From Sandaracinaceae bacterium (GTDB taxonomy: Bacteria; Myxococcota_A; Polyangia; Polyangiales; Houyiibacteriaceae): a stretch of 64,000 nt of DNA. The position numbers and the translations under genes are program-made. The stretch covers positions 682,001 through 746,000 of the forward strand of contig JACKEI010000002.1 of the NCBI GenBank assembly GCA_020633075.1, written 5' to 3'. Shown piece by piece: positions 1 through 9,155 of the stretch (the first letter of the stretch is position 1; the number at the start of each line of letters is the position of its first letter). The notes beneath the pieces are model-generated. The model worked only from the letters and a program-made list of their open reading frames with translations, did not search any database and was not told where the DNA came from.

Positions 1-1
1 T

Positions 2-1420
2 CGCCTGCTGGTGGAGGGCTTCCCCATCGAGTTCTTCATCGAGGGGGGGCGCTCGCGCACCGGCAAGCTGTTGCCGCCCAAGTATGGGCTGCTGTCCATG
101 GTGGTCGACGCCTCCCTGCTCTTGCGCGCCCGCAAGGTGTACTTCGTGCCCATCTCCATTGGCTACGAGCGCATCATCGAGGAGCGGTCGTACATGCACG
201 AGCTGGGCGGGGGCGAGAAGCAGAAAGAGAACGTCGGCGGGCTGCTGCGCTCGTCCGACATCCTGCGCTCCAAGTACGGGCGTCTCTACGTCCACTTCGG
301 CGAGACCATCTCCTTCGACGACCTGCTGGAGGACGCCCTGGCCGAGCCGCTCGCCGACGAGACCGGGGAGTTCGACGCCGAGGCCATCCTCTCCGGTAGC
401 GTGGCGCTGAAGCCCCGCCCTTCGGGCGACGAGGCGCCGGCCCGGCCCAAGCGCGACCGGCAGGACCTCAACCCCCGCGAGCGGCGCGTCATGATCCAGC
501 GCCTGGCGCACTTGGTCACGTACCAGATCGACCGGGTGACCGTCGTGACGCCGGCGGCGCTGGTCGCCATGGCGCTGCTCACGCATCGGCAGCGGGGCAT
601 GACGCACGCCGACCTGCTCCAGACGGCGGAGTGCTTGCTCTCGGCTCTCGAGCGGCAGGACGCCCGTACGGCCGGGCAGCTGCGCGACGAGAACGGCGCC
701 ATCCGCTCGGACACCGTGCACGAGGCCATCGAGCTCTTCCTGGACGGAAAGCTCATCCAGCGGCACGGGGACGGGGACGAGGCGATCTACAAGATCCCCA
801 GCGAGCGTCGCATCGCGCTCGAGTACTACAACAACAACGTCCTCCACTTCTTCGTCCCGAGCGCGCTCATCGCCGCAGCGCTCCAAGTCAGCGCTGGCAA
901 GACGATCACCGTCCAGACCCTGCGGGAGCGGGTGCGCCAGCTCTCGAAGCTGTTCAAGTACGAGTTCCACTTCCGCGCAGACGCCGCCTTCGAGGACATC
1001 TTCGAGGACGCGCTCGCCACCATGGTCGCCCACGACGAGCTGGTACTACACGGAGACACCGTGAGCCCCGCGCCCGGCCGCCCCGGGGCTATCGTGGACA
1101 TCTACGCGTCCATGCTGCGTTCCTACTTCGAGGCCTACATCCTGGCGCTGCGGAGCACGGGGGTGCTGCTGGAGCGCCGCGAGCTGTCCCGTAAGGAGTG
1201 GTACAAGCAGGCCCTCGCGACGGGGCAGCGCATGTACCTGGCCGGCGAGATCGTGCGCCGCGAGAGCATCTCCAAGCCCAAGCTCGAGACCGCGCTCAAG
1301 GCTCTCAAGGACTATCAGCTGGTCAAGACCTCTGGCGACGACCTCCAGTGCGGGCGGGTGCTCACCGACGCGGTGACGCTCCAGGCGCTCGAGAAGAAGC
1401 TCCTCCCGTTCCTCAAGTAG
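2..1420 (+). CDS. plsB: Glycerol-3-phosphate 1-O-acyltransferase, C-terminal part (5' end outside window)
   Basis: This is the C-terminal part of the membrane-associated acyltransferase that puts the first acyl chain on sn-glycerol-3-phosphate in phospholipid synthesis. The reading frame is open to the left edge of the window. The visible residues begin RLLVEGFPIEFFIEGGRSRTGK-like, which is the PlsB/PlsC block III motif (FIEGGRSRTGK), followed by the PlsB block IV region around FVPISIGYER. The first acyltransferase blocks (HRSHxDY) must lie upstream. About 470 residues are visible, and PlsB proteins are usually 800 or more residues long. The C-terminal 300 residues are the helical region specific to PlsB. 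The family call is confident; the true start cannot be seen. Confidence 0.92.
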   Translation, partial: RLLVEGFPIEFFIEGGRSRTGKLLPPKYGLLSMVVDASLLLRARKVYFVPISIGYERIIEERSYMHELGGGEKQKENVGGLLRSSDILRSKYGRLYVHFGETISFDDLLEDALAEPLADETGEFDAEAILSGSVALKPRPSGDEAPARPKRDRQDLNPRERRVMIQRLAHLVTYQIDRVTVVTPAALVAMALLTHRQRGMTHADLLQTAECLLSALERQDARTAGQLRDENGAIRSDTVHEAIELFLDGKLIQRHGDGDEAIYKIPSERRIALEYYNNNVLHFFVPSALIAAALQVSAGKTITVQTLRERVRQLSKLFKYEFHFRADAAFEDIFEDALATMVAHDELVLHGDTVSPAPGRPGAIVDIYASMLRSYFEAYILALRSTGVLLERRELSRKEWYKQALATGQRMYLAGEIVRRESISKPKLETALKALKDYQLVKTSGDDLQCGRVLTDAVTLQALEKKLLPFLK

Positions 1421-1470
1421 GACAATTGTCCAGTCCGTGTGAAGCAACCCTATCGGCAGTGGGGAGGGCC

Positions 1471-1479
1471 TGCTACGCT
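1471..1479 (+). promoter_or_regulatory. Extended -10 promoter element
   Basis: TGCTACGCT fits an extended -10 (TGn-TAnnnT). It ends 7 bases before the GTG at 1487, so the transcript would start at or next to that codon. The same arrangement recurs at many genes in the window. Confidence 0.5.
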
Positions 1480-1486
1480 CGCCTAC

Positions 1487-2260
1487 GTGTCGCAGAAGAA
1501 CTGGACCATCGACCCCGAGACTGGGCTCTCGTTCGTTCGTTCCGGCGTACGAGAGGTCACGACGGACCAACTCCGGGTCGTGTTCCAGCCCATCGTCGCC
1601 GTCGACACCCGCAAGACCTTCGCGCACGAGGCGCTGGTGCGCTGCGACGTGCCCATGTTCCAGAGCCCGGTGGCCCTCTTCGAGGCCGCCACGACAGAGC
1701 AGTGTGTGGGGCGCCTCGGTCGTCGCATCCGGGAGGTGACGGTCCGCGACGCCGACGGTGGCCCCATCTTCGTCAACATCCACCCTGAGGAGCTCAGCGA
1801 GCGCTGGCTGGTGCGTCCGGACGACCCCCTGTGCCTGTACGAGGGGGAGGTCTACCTGGAAATCACCGAGGCTGCGGCGTTCGCCTACTTCGAGCTGTGC
1901 ATGGACGTGCTGCGCGAGGTCCGCGACCGGATGGGCGCGCGGCTCGTCATCGACGACTTCGGCGCCGGCTACAGCAACCTCAAGCGCATCGTCGACTTGC
2001 ACCCGTCGGTGGTGAAGCTGGACCGCTCGCTCATCTCTGGCTTGGACCGGGAGCGGAGGCAGCAGATCCTGGTCAAGGGCTTGGTGGACCTCTGCCGTCA
2101 GCTCGGGGCGCAGGTCGTCGCGGAGGGGGTCGAGACCATCGGCGAGCTGCACGCGTGCATCGACTCGGGGGCGCAGCTGGTGCAGGGGTACCTGCTGGCC
2201 CGGCCGGGGTACCCGCACCCCAGCGTGCGTTGGCCCACAGCCCCGGCTCCCTTCCCCTGA
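1487..2260 (+). CDS. EAL-domain cyclic-di-GMP phosphodiesterase
   Basis: This is a stand-alone EAL domain predicted to hydrolyse cyclic-di-GMP to pGpG in the cytoplasm. The catalytic signatures are present: FAHEALVRC (the EAL motif itself), EITE near the middle, DDFGAGYSNL (the metal-binding DDFGxGYSS loop), KLDRSLI and EGVET. The enzyme is therefore likely active and not a degenerate receptor. There is no GGDEF, PAS or membrane segment, so any sensing must come from the short N-terminus or a partner. The GTG at 1487 was chosen because an extended -10 lies just upstream. An in-frame GTG at 1439 would add 16 residues but would sit upstream of that promoter. Confidence 0.88.
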   Translation: MSQKNWTIDPETGLSFVRSGVREVTTDQLRVVFQPIVAVDTRKTFAHEALVRCDVPMFQSPVALFEAATTEQCVGRLGRRIREVTVRDADGGPIFVNIHPEELSERWLVRPDDPLCLYEGEVYLEITEAAAFAYFELCMDVLREVRDRMGARLVIDDFGAGYSNLKRIVDLHPSVVKLDRSLISGLDRERRQQILVKGLVDLCRQLGAQVVAEGVETIGELHACIDSGAQLVQGYLLARPGYPHPSVRWPTAPAPFP

Positions 2261-2274
2261 GCGGCTCGAGACCC

Positions 2275-3066
2275 ATGCGCGTGGTGTCCCTGACCTGCTC
2301 CAACACGGAGATCGTGTGCGCGCTCGGCGCGGCCGGCGCGCTCGTGGGCGTGGACGACCACAGCGACTACCCGGTGGACGTGGTCGCGAGGTTGCCCCGC
2401 GTCGGGCCGGACCTCAGCGTGGACCCAAAGGCCGTGGCTGCCCTCCGACCGGACCTCGTGCTCGCTTCCTTGACGGTACCCGGTCATGAGCGCGTGCTGC
2501 AGGCCTTGGTCGCGGAGGGCCTGCCCGTGGAGGTGTTCGAGCCGAAGTCCGTGGATGACGTCTACGCCGACGTGGCACGCATCGGGGCGCTCCTGGGGCG
2601 GGCCGAGCGCGCGCTTGCGCTGGTGACCGAGATGCGCGCCGTGTTGGACCAGCGGCCCGTCTCGGTGTCTCGGCCACGGGTGCTGGTGGAGTGGTGGCCT
2701 CGCCCCGTGATCGTCCCCGGCGAGCGCAGCTGGGTCACCCAGCAGCTGCTCGCGGCGGGCGGGTCGAACCCCATGGGAAGCCGGCCGGTGGAGTCCTCGC
2801 CCATCCATGACGAGGAGGCCCTCGCGCTGCGCCCTGACGCCGTCGTGATCAGCTGGTGCGGAGTCCCGCCCGCGAAGTACCGCCCGGAGGTCGTCTACCG
2901 TCGCGCCGCGTGGCGCGACCTGCCGGCTCTACAGGGCGGCCACGTGTACTGCATCCCGGAGGCCTTCCTCGGGCGGCCGGGGCCGCGCCTCGTGGACGGC
3001 GTCCGCGCCCTCGCGGAGGTGGTCGCGCGGGTGCAGGCCAGCGCGGCCGAGGCTGGAGGTCGCTAG
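2275..3066 (+). CDS. BtuF-like periplasmic-binding-fold protein (cobalamin/iron-chelate type)
   Basis: This 263-residue protein has the fold of ABC-transporter solute-binding proteins for vitamin B12 or ferric siderophores. It starts directly with the first strand (MRVVSLTCSNTEIVCALGA), followed by VGVDDHSDYP, the DLVLASL segment and the second lobe with VISWCGVPP. No signal peptide or lipobox is visible, and no permease or ATPase gene is adjacent. It may be a cytoplasmic or solo cobalamin-binding protein of the kind seen in many bacteria. It lies 14 bases after the EAL gene, so the two may be co-transcribed. The ligand cannot be told from sequence. Confidence 0.78.
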   Translation: MRVVSLTCSNTEIVCALGAAGALVGVDDHSDYPVDVVARLPRVGPDLSVDPKAVAALRPDLVLASLTVPGHERVLQALVAEGLPVEVFEPKSVDDVYADVARIGALLGRAERALALVTEMRAVLDQRPVSVSRPRVLVEWWPRPVIVPGERSWVTQQLLAAGGSNPMGSRPVESSPIHDEEALALRPDAVVISWCGVPPAKYRPEVVYRRAAWRDLPALQGGHVYCIPEAFLGRPGPRLVDGVRALAEVVARVQASAAEAGGR

Positions 3067-3152
3067 CCCCGTCGGTCGTGAGCCGCCAACCTCGTCGGCC
3101 GTGGGCCGCACGTCGGGGATGCGCAGGCGTACGGTCGTCGCTGGCTGCCCGC

Positions 3153-3866
3153 TCAGACGCGCACGGACGCTACGGCGGGGAGAGCCTCGAGCCGCCGCTT
3201 GAGCGCGCTCTCGTGCTGTCGAATCTGCTCGAGGCGCACCGCGACGCGCACGTCTCGCATGACCGCCCGTGTGGCGTCGTCGACGTCCGCGAGTGTCGCG
3301 AGGGTGGGGACCTTGACGCTCACGAAGGCCAAGGAGCGCAGCATGGTGGTGACCTTGCTGGGCGGGGGCACGGTGGGGGCGTCCGGATCGGTGTCCGGGT
3401 CCATGTCGGGGCCGCCCTCCAGCACCCAGCTCTCGTCGCAGAGGTCCCCCCAGGTGGCGCGAAACGCCTCCAGGCGCTCCCGCTCACGCGCGTCGCGCAG
3501 GGCACGCTGTTCCCGCTCGGAGGCGGTCTCTTCCTTCTGCGCCAACGCGCGCTCCCGCTCCACGCGGACGGCCTCCCGCTCGCTCTCGCTCTCGCGCCGC
3601 ACGAGCACCACCGCCAGGTGGGCGTCGACGCTCAACAGCTTGGCCACCCCGCGGTAGGCCTCGTCGTTGGACGGAATGCCGGCGCGATCCTCGATGTGAA
3701 AGCGGTCGAGCACGCCCAGGTTGCGGCACACCTCGAAGTAGAGGACCCGCAGCAGGCGCAGCTCGGCTTCGCGCGCGTCCTGGTGAGCCCGGTACGCCTC
3801 TACCAGCCCTAGCGCGGCTTCGACCGCCTTGGGGGCCGTGCCGAGCAGGGCGAGCGCCGCGTCCAT
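3153..3866 (-). CDS. Hypothetical coiled-coil protein downstream of a MaoC-like gene
   Basis: I do not recognise this 237-residue protein. It has a helical N-terminus, a highly charged Glu/Arg-rich stretch in the middle (residues about 90-140, rich in ERER and REAV-type repeats) that should form a coiled coil, an acidic Asp-Pro-Asp linker near residue 160, and a helical C-terminus. No signal peptide or membrane segment is visible. Its ATG overlaps the stop of the upstream MaoC-like gene by one base (TGATG), so the two are translationally coupled and probably work together. Confidence 0.7.
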   Translation of the reverse strand: MDAALALLGTAPKAVEAALGLVEAYRAHQDAREAELRLLRVLYFEVCRNLGVLDRFHIEDRAGIPSNDEAYRGVAKLLSVDAHLAVVLVRRESESEREAVRVERERALAQKEETASEREQRALRDARERERLEAFRATWGDLCDESWVLEGGPDMDPDTDPDAPTVPPPSKVTTMLRSLAFVSVKVPTLATLADVDDATRAVMRDVRVAVRLEQIRQHESALKRRLEALPAVASVRV

Positions 3867-4321
3867 CAGTAGAAGTACCTGCTGAGAGACTCGATCACGC
3901 ACGCGGGGCGGTCTTCCCCCTCGATCTCGATCGTGATGAGGATGGTGGCTTGGAGTCCACCCTTGACCTCGCTCACGTCCTTGATCTCGCCCCGCCCGCG
4001 CACCCGCGCGTTCACCTTCACGGGCGCCGGGAAGCGGATCTTGTCGCAGCCGTAGTTCACGCCCAGCTTCATCCCCTGCACCTCCACCAGCTGCGGCAGG
4101 AACAGGTTGGACAGCGCCAAGGTCAGGTAGCCGTGCGCGATGGTGGTCCCGAAGGGGCCGCTCTTGGCGCGCTCGGGGTCCACGTGGATCCACTGGTGGT
4201 CGCCCGTGGCGTCGGCGAACTGGTTGATGCGTTCCTGGGTGATGGGCAGCCAGTCGGTCACCCCGAGGTCGGTCCCGGCGGCGGCCCGCAGGGCCTCTTG
4301 AGTCGCGAATACGGTCGGCAT
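3866..4321 (-). CDS. MaoC-like (R)-specific enoyl-CoA hydratase
   Basis: This 151-residue single-HotDog protein of the MaoC/PhaJ type is predicted to hydrate trans-2-enoyl-CoA to (R)-3-hydroxyacyl-CoA. The catalytic region is present: FADATGDHQWIHVDPERA, with the Asp and His of the D-x4-H motif, then FGTTIAHGYLTLAL. The C-terminal strand pairs FPAPVKVN and the IEIEGE-type strand complete the fold. The length is normal for the family. The ATG at 4321 follows an extended -10 (TGCTATGGT, minus strand), so the message is probably leaderless. The gene is divergent from purB and translationally coupled to the coiled-coil gene downstream. Confidence 0.9.
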   Translation of the reverse strand: MPTVFATQEALRAAAGTDLGVTDWLPITQERINQFADATGDHQWIHVDPERAKSGPFGTTIAHGYLTLALSNLFLPQLVEVQGMKLGVNYGCDKIRFPAPVKVNARVRGRGEIKDVSEVKGGLQATILITIEIEGEDRPACVIESLSRYFY

Positions 4322-4327
4322 GGGCGG

Positions 4328-4336
4328 ACCATAGCA
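4328..4336 (-). promoter_or_regulatory. Extended -10 promoter element of the MaoC-like gene
   Basis: Read on the minus strand this is TGCTATGGT, ending six bases before the ATG at 4321. There is no Shine-Dalgarno sequence in between. Confidence 0.5.
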
Positions 4337-4402
4337 GGAGCCCCGCGAGCGTACAGCGCGGGCGGCGTTGCGACCGGGGCCATCCGCTGATAAGCCCGCC
4401 GA

Positions 4403-5770
4403 ATGGAAGTCTCCACCTTGACCGCGCTCTCTCCCATGGACGGCCGCTACGCCTCGAGCGTCGACGCGCTGCGCCCCTTCCTCAGCGAGTTCGGGTTGAT
4501 TCACCACCGCGTGCGCGTCGAGGTGCGCTGGCTCGAGTCGCTGGCCAACAACCCCGGGGTCCCCGAGGTGCCGCCGTTCTCGCCAGCGGCGCTGGCCGCG
4601 CTCGAGCGCATCGTGGACGAGTTCGGCGCCGCAGACGCCGCCCGCGTGAAGGACATCGAGCGCAGCACCAACCACGACGTGAAGGCCGTGGAGTACTTCT
4701 TGAAAGAGCGCATCCGCGGCAACGCCGAGCTGCAGGCGGTGAGCGAGTTCCTGCACTTCGCCTGCACCTCGGAGGACATCAACAACCTCTCCCACGGCGC
4801 CATGCTCGCAGGCGCGCGTGACCAGGTGATGTTGCCCGCCATGGACGGCCTCATCGACGCCATCCGCGCGCTCGCCCATCGCTACGCGGAGGTCCCCATG
4901 CTGAGCCGCACGCACGGCCAGCCCGCCTCTCCCACCACGCTCGGCAAGGAGCTGGCCAACGTGGTCGCGCGCCTCTGTCGCCAGCGTCACGTCGTCGCCT
5001 GCACGCCGCTGCTGGGCAAGATCAACGGCGCCGTCGGCAACTACAACGCGCACCTGAGCGCATATCCGCAGGTGGACTGGGAGGCACACGCGCGGCAGTT
5101 CGTCGAGGGGCTGGGCCTCGAGTGGAACGCGTACACCACGCAGATCGAGCCGCACGACTACATCGCCGAGCTCTTCGACGCGCTGGCGCGCTTCAACACC
5201 GTGCTAATCGACTTCGACCGGGACGTCTGGGGTTACATCTCGCTCGGCTACTTCGCGCAGCGCGTGGTGGAGGGGGAGGTGGGCTCGTCGACCATGCCGC
5301 ACAAGGTCAACCCCATCGACTTCGAGAACTCCGAGGGCAACCTCGGGCTCGCGAACGCCATCCTCGCCCACCTGGCGAGCAAGCTGCCCGTCTCGCGCTT
5401 TCAGCGGGACCTCACGGACAGCACCGTGCTGCGCAACCTGGGCGTCGGCCTGGCGCACTCGCTGCTGGCGTACAGCTCGGCCCGGAAGGGCTTGTCCAAG
5501 CTCGACGCGCGCCCCGAGCGCATGGCCGAGGACCTGGACGCCAACTGGGAGGTGCTCGCCGAGCCCATCCAGACCGTGATGCGCCGCTACGGCATCGAGC
5601 AGCCCTACGAGAAGCTCAAGGCGCTGACCCGTGGGAAGCGCATCACGGCGGCCGAGGTGGTCGCCTTCGTGAACAGCCTGGACATCCCCGACGCGGAGAA
5701 GGCGCGGCTCGCTGCGCTCACCCCCGCCACCTACGTGGGCAACGCGGCCGAGCAAGCGCGCCGCATCTGA
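4403..5770 (+). CDS. purB: Adenylosuccinate lyase
   Basis: This cytoplasmic homotetrameric lyase acts twice in purine synthesis, splitting fumarate from SAICAR and from adenylosuccinate. Its 455 residues match the E. coli-type PurB length. Diagnostic segments are the N-terminal LTALSPMDGRY, FTSEDINN-like CTSEDINNLSHG, RTHGQPASPTTLGKE with the catalytic His, and the fumarase/lyase superfamily signature GSSTMPHKVNPIDFEN that carries the catalytic Ser loop. A TGATAAG element lies about 10 bases upstream of the ATG, consistent with a leaderless start. A menB-like gene follows after 11 bases and is probably co-transcribed. Confidence 0.97.
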   Translation: MEVSTLTALSPMDGRYASSVDALRPFLSEFGLIHHRVRVEVRWLESLANNPGVPEVPPFSPAALAALERIVDEFGAADAARVKDIERSTNHDVKAVEYFLKERIRGNAELQAVSEFLHFACTSEDINNLSHGAMLAGARDQVMLPAMDGLIDAIRALAHRYAEVPMLSRTHGQPASPTTLGKELANVVARLCRQRHVVACTPLLGKINGAVGNYNAHLSAYPQVDWEAHARQFVEGLGLEWNAYTTQIEPHDYIAELFDALARFNTVLIDFDRDVWGYISLGYFAQRVVEGEVGSSTMPHKVNPIDFENSEGNLGLANAILAHLASKLPVSRFQRDLTDSTVLRNLGVGLAHSLLAYSSARKGLSKLDARPERMAEDLDANWEVLAEPIQTVMRRYGIEQPYEKLKALTRGKRITAAEVVAFVNSLDIPDAEKARLAALTPATYVGNAAEQARRI

Positions 5771-5781
5771 GGAGACACATC

Positions 5782-6678
<897 letters not shown>

Positions 6679-6718
6679 GAAGCTCAGCAGCGCGCTCAGG
6701 TGGCCCCGCGCTGCGTCT

Positions 6719-6739
6719 GGGGCGCCTCCGCAGCGCCCC
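6719..6739. terminator. GC-rich hairpin between convergent genes
   Basis: GGGGCGC / GCGCCCC form a 7-bp perfect stem with a 7-base loop between the convergent menB-like gene and the lipoprotein gene. It has no T-run, so it is a weak or factor-assisted terminator candidate. Confidence 0.4.
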
Positions 6740-6748
6740 GGCGGGCCC

Positions 6749-7810
6749 TCAGAACACGCCGTTCGAGAACTCCAGCTCGTACTGCTCGCAGGTGGGGTTG
6801 GACGTGTCCTCCCACCGCACACGCACCGTGAAGTCCTGTGACTCGTTGCCGCAGGTGTTCAGCGTGCCGCTGTTGTTGCCGCAGGGACACTGGCCGACAC
6901 GGCCAGCGGCGTTCACGTCCGTGCCCCAGTTGGCGTCTCGGTAGCCCACGTTGCCGTCGCACAGCACCGAACCGCACCCCCGGTAGACGTTGAAGACGTA
7001 GCGATTGCCGGGGTTCTGGAGGAAGCGCACACGGGCGTGGAAATTGTCGCACGAGGCGTCGGCGGTGTCCGTCGCCGTGAAGCGGTACCAGACCTCGCGC
7101 CCGGCCGGCAGCGCGCTGCCGGTGACGGTGACGGCCTGACCGGATCCCGCATCGGACAGCGCACCCACGCCAATCGCCCCGGCGCACGTGGCGCCCGCGC
7201 CCAGGGCGGGGCTGGTGGTGCACTCGCAGCCCGTGCCCGGGTCGCCGTCGAAGTTGAAGGTCCCGAAGGGGCAGCAGATGGACGACATGCAGACGTCACC
7301 CGACGGGTCCGAGGCGCAGAGCGCCTGGGGGTCCCCCTCGTCCGCGGTGCCCGAGCAGTTCTGGTCGGAGAGGCCGCAGGTCTCGGTGGCGCCGGGGTTG
7401 ATGGTTGGGTCTGCCTCGTTGCAGTCCACTGACGCTGGGTAGGTGTCCCCGTCGATGTCGACGTCCTCGGGCACGCAGTGCAGGCCCGTGCAGACATGGC
7501 CGCTCGGGCAGGTGGCCGACGTGAAGCAGCGCGGATACTCGGTGCAGGTACCCCCGACGCAGCGGAAGAACGGCTGATCGCACACGACGTTCTCGCAGCT
7601 GCCTCCACCGAGGTCGGGTGGAGGACCGAGGTCGGAGCCTGCATCGTGCCCTGCGTCGGGCCCGGCGTCGGCCACGCTCGAGTCGCTGCCGGCGTCTGTT
7701 GCCGGCCCGGGGCCTGGCGATCCGCACGCGGCCGGCGCTACGGCCAAGAGGCACGCGAGGAGCAGATGGGCAGAGAAGGAGCGGGGGGGTGGGAGCTTCG
7801 CCATCGTCAT
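6749..7810 (-). CDS. Cys-rich secreted lipoprotein with Asp-Ala-Gly linker
   Basis: This predicted lipoprotein has 353 residues. The N-terminus has a hydrophobic signal (HLLLACLLAVAPAAC) ending in a lipobox Cys, followed by a low-complexity linker of repeated DAG and GSD units. A Cys-rich middle (VCDQPFFRCVGGTC, CPSGHVCTGLHC) resembles the small disulfide motifs of myxobacterial surface lipoproteins. The segment DVDIDGDTYPASVDCNEADPTINPGA resembles the calcium-binding DxDxDG/MopE-type motif. The C-terminal half looks like a beta-sandwich. The function is unknown, probably cell-surface. The start was taken as ATG 7810; ATG 7804 is also possible. Confidence 0.82.
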   Translation of the reverse strand: MTMAKLPPPRSFSAHLLLACLLAVAPAACGSPGPGPATDAGSDSSVADAGPDAGHDAGSDLGPPPDLGGGSCENVVCDQPFFRCVGGTCTEYPRCFTSATCPSGHVCTGLHCVPEDVDIDGDTYPASVDCNEADPTINPGATETCGLSDQNCSGTADEGDPQALCASDPSGDVCMSSICCPFGTFNFDGDPGTGCECTTSPALGAGATCAGAIGVGALSDAGSGQAVTVTGSALPAGREVWYRFTATDTADASCDNFHARVRFLQNPGNRYVFNVYRGCGSVLCDGNVGYRDANWGTDVNAAGRVGQCPCGNNSGTLNTCGNESQDFTVRVRWEDTSNPTCEQYELEFSNGVF

Positions 7811-7942
7811 CGCGGGTAGGGGCCAAGAAAAATGCGCGCGCCAACGGACCGCGCGCGGGCGCTTCGACTTCCAGATTGATACCCGGACGGCACCCATTTC
7901 GCCAGCATTCGCCACATTAATCCGAAGCCGCGCGCTGCTTCG

Positions 7943-8533
7943 TCAGTGCGGAGTCGCGGATTGAGTGGCGCGCGGCGGCGGCCGTCCCTCTGCGGCCGCT
8001 GCCAGAAAGCCGAGCGCGCCACGCATCTGGGACGCGAGGGAGCGTGCGACCAGCCCAACGAAGAAGGGGCCGTGTGGCCGCGGGACGCTGCCCCACTCGC
8101 GCCACGTGACCCGGGTGCGCTCCGACGACAGGCGCTCGTAGGTCACTTCTCCGCGGGACTCGACTCCGGCCGGCAGCACCTGCCGCCAGCGAACGCCGCC
8201 GGCGAGCGTGGCCTCCTCGATGCGCAGCGAACCCGCCCCGAAGAGCTCGCCCTGCCACCGCACGAGCGCACCGCTCCCTTGCTCCGGGCCCGAGTAGCTG
8301 CGCTGCAGTGAGGGATCCTCGGCGTCGTTCCAGCCGATCCAGCTGGGGTGCTGCCGCGGCGCGGCGACGAACGGGTGGATCGCCTCGAGCGGCGCTTCGA
8401 TTACCACGCTCTCGCGCGCCTCGAAGGTGTTGTCCTTGACCATGCCCGCGAGCCCCGCCAACAGCGCCAGCAGCAGCAGCAGTCCCAGGACTGCGCCGAC
8501 GAGACGGCCGAGGAGACTCGCGCTAGCGCTCAT
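7943..8533 (-). CDS. SRPBCC (START/polyketide-cyclase) family membrane-anchored protein
   Basis: This 196-residue protein has one N-terminal transmembrane helix (residues about 8-30, Leu/Ala-rich) followed by an SRPBCC-type lipid-binding domain. The typical first strand and hinge are seen in ARESVVIEAPLEAIHPFVAAP and the conserved W-x-x-W segment near SWIGWNDAEDPSL, with later strands ERTRVTWREWG. Family members bind hydrophobic ligands; the ligand here is unknown. A GCTATGGT element ends six bases upstream of the ATG, so the message is probably leaderless. The start overlaps the stop of the upstream membrane nuclease-like gene by 11 bases. Confidence 0.75.
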   Translation of the reverse strand: MSASASLLGRLVGAVLGLLLLLALLAGLAGMVKDNTFEARESVVIEAPLEAIHPFVAAPRQHPSWIGWNDAEDPSLQRSYSGPEQGSGALVRWQGELFGAGSLRIEEATLAGGVRWRQVLPAGVESRGEVTYERLSSERTRVTWREWGSVPRPHGPFFVGLVARSLASQMRGALGFLAAAAEGRPPPRATQSATPH

Positions 8534-9155
8534 CGGGCGACCATAGCGCACGCGGAGCGTCCCGCCCGCTGCGGTCTGAACGCGACTCCGAGCCCCGGAG
8601 CATGCCCAGCCGGTGCGCGAACAGCGCCGCGGCCAGCAAGAGGGCGGCGAGCGCCACGAGCGGGCCGAGGCGCCACCCGCTCGCGCTCAGCCCCCCGCGA
8701 GGGAACTCCACGTCTTGCACCAGGCCCGCTTCCACGTCGACCAGCAGAACGCCGTCCACGTCGAAGGCCACCGAGTACTCCAGCAGCTGGCGGCGGGTGG
8801 GAGCGTGCGCGAGGGACGGTGCGCGCTCGCCCGTCTTCACCTCGGCCACGTAGCGCTTGCCACGCCGTGACACGAGGTAGTCCGCGCGCAGCAAGACGGG
8901 GAACGGTTGCCCCCCGAGCACAGGCGCATAGGTGAGGCTGAGCTGCGCGTCGAGGACTCGGAAGCCGTGCGCCGCCAGCAGCGCCGCCGCGCGGCGTTCG
9001 CCACGCACCGAACGGGCCGCGCGCCGACGGGCCCGCAGGCTGCGGACGAGCTTCCGGGCGACCAGCGCGACCAGGACGGCGGTGAGCGCCAAGAGGACGC
9101 CCGCTGCGACGGGGCCGAAGTGGGATTGAAGCTGCGACGCGAGTGCCGAATTCAT
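8523..9155 (-). CDS. Membrane-anchored PD-(D/E)XK nuclease-like protein
   Basis: This 210-residue protein is bounded by two transmembrane helices (about residues 14-35 and 163-185). Between them is an Arg-rich segment and a short alpha/beta domain with RADYLVSRRGKRYVAEVKTGE. An acidic residue, a beta turn and then E-V-K is the core of the PD-(D/E)XK phosphodiesterase fold (Asp and ExK catalytic residues), followed by a helix RRQLLEYSVAFDVDGVLLVDV typical of this fold. A membrane-tethered nuclease or a degenerate relative is the best inference. The substrate is unknown. It is the first gene after a 990-bp gene-free region. Confidence 0.62.
   Translation of the reverse strand: MNSALASQLQSHFGPVAAGVLLALTAVLVALVARKLVRSLRARRRAARSVRGERRAAALLAAHGFRVLDAQLSLTYAPVLGGQPFPVLLRADYLVSRRGKRYVAEVKTGERAPSLAHAPTRRQLLEYSVAFDVDGVLLVDVEAGLVQDVEFPRGGLSASGWRLGPLVALAALLLAAALFAHRLGMLRGSESRSDRSGRDAPRALWSPDER
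8540..8548 (-). promoter_or_regulatory. -10 promoter element inside the preceding gene
   Basis: The minus-strand GCTATGGT lies six bases before the ATG at 8533, within the last codons of the upstream gene. It gives the SRPBCC gene its own possible promoter. Confidence 0.4.

Noticed and set aside
286..2218. Long minus-strand open frames opposite plsB and the EAL gene
   Set aside because: They mirror the third-position G/C bias of the real plus-strand genes and carry no domains.
6749..7810. Copper-binding MopE-type protein
   Set aside because: Only a short DxDxDG-type segment matches; the rest is a generic Cys-rich myxobacterial lipoprotein.
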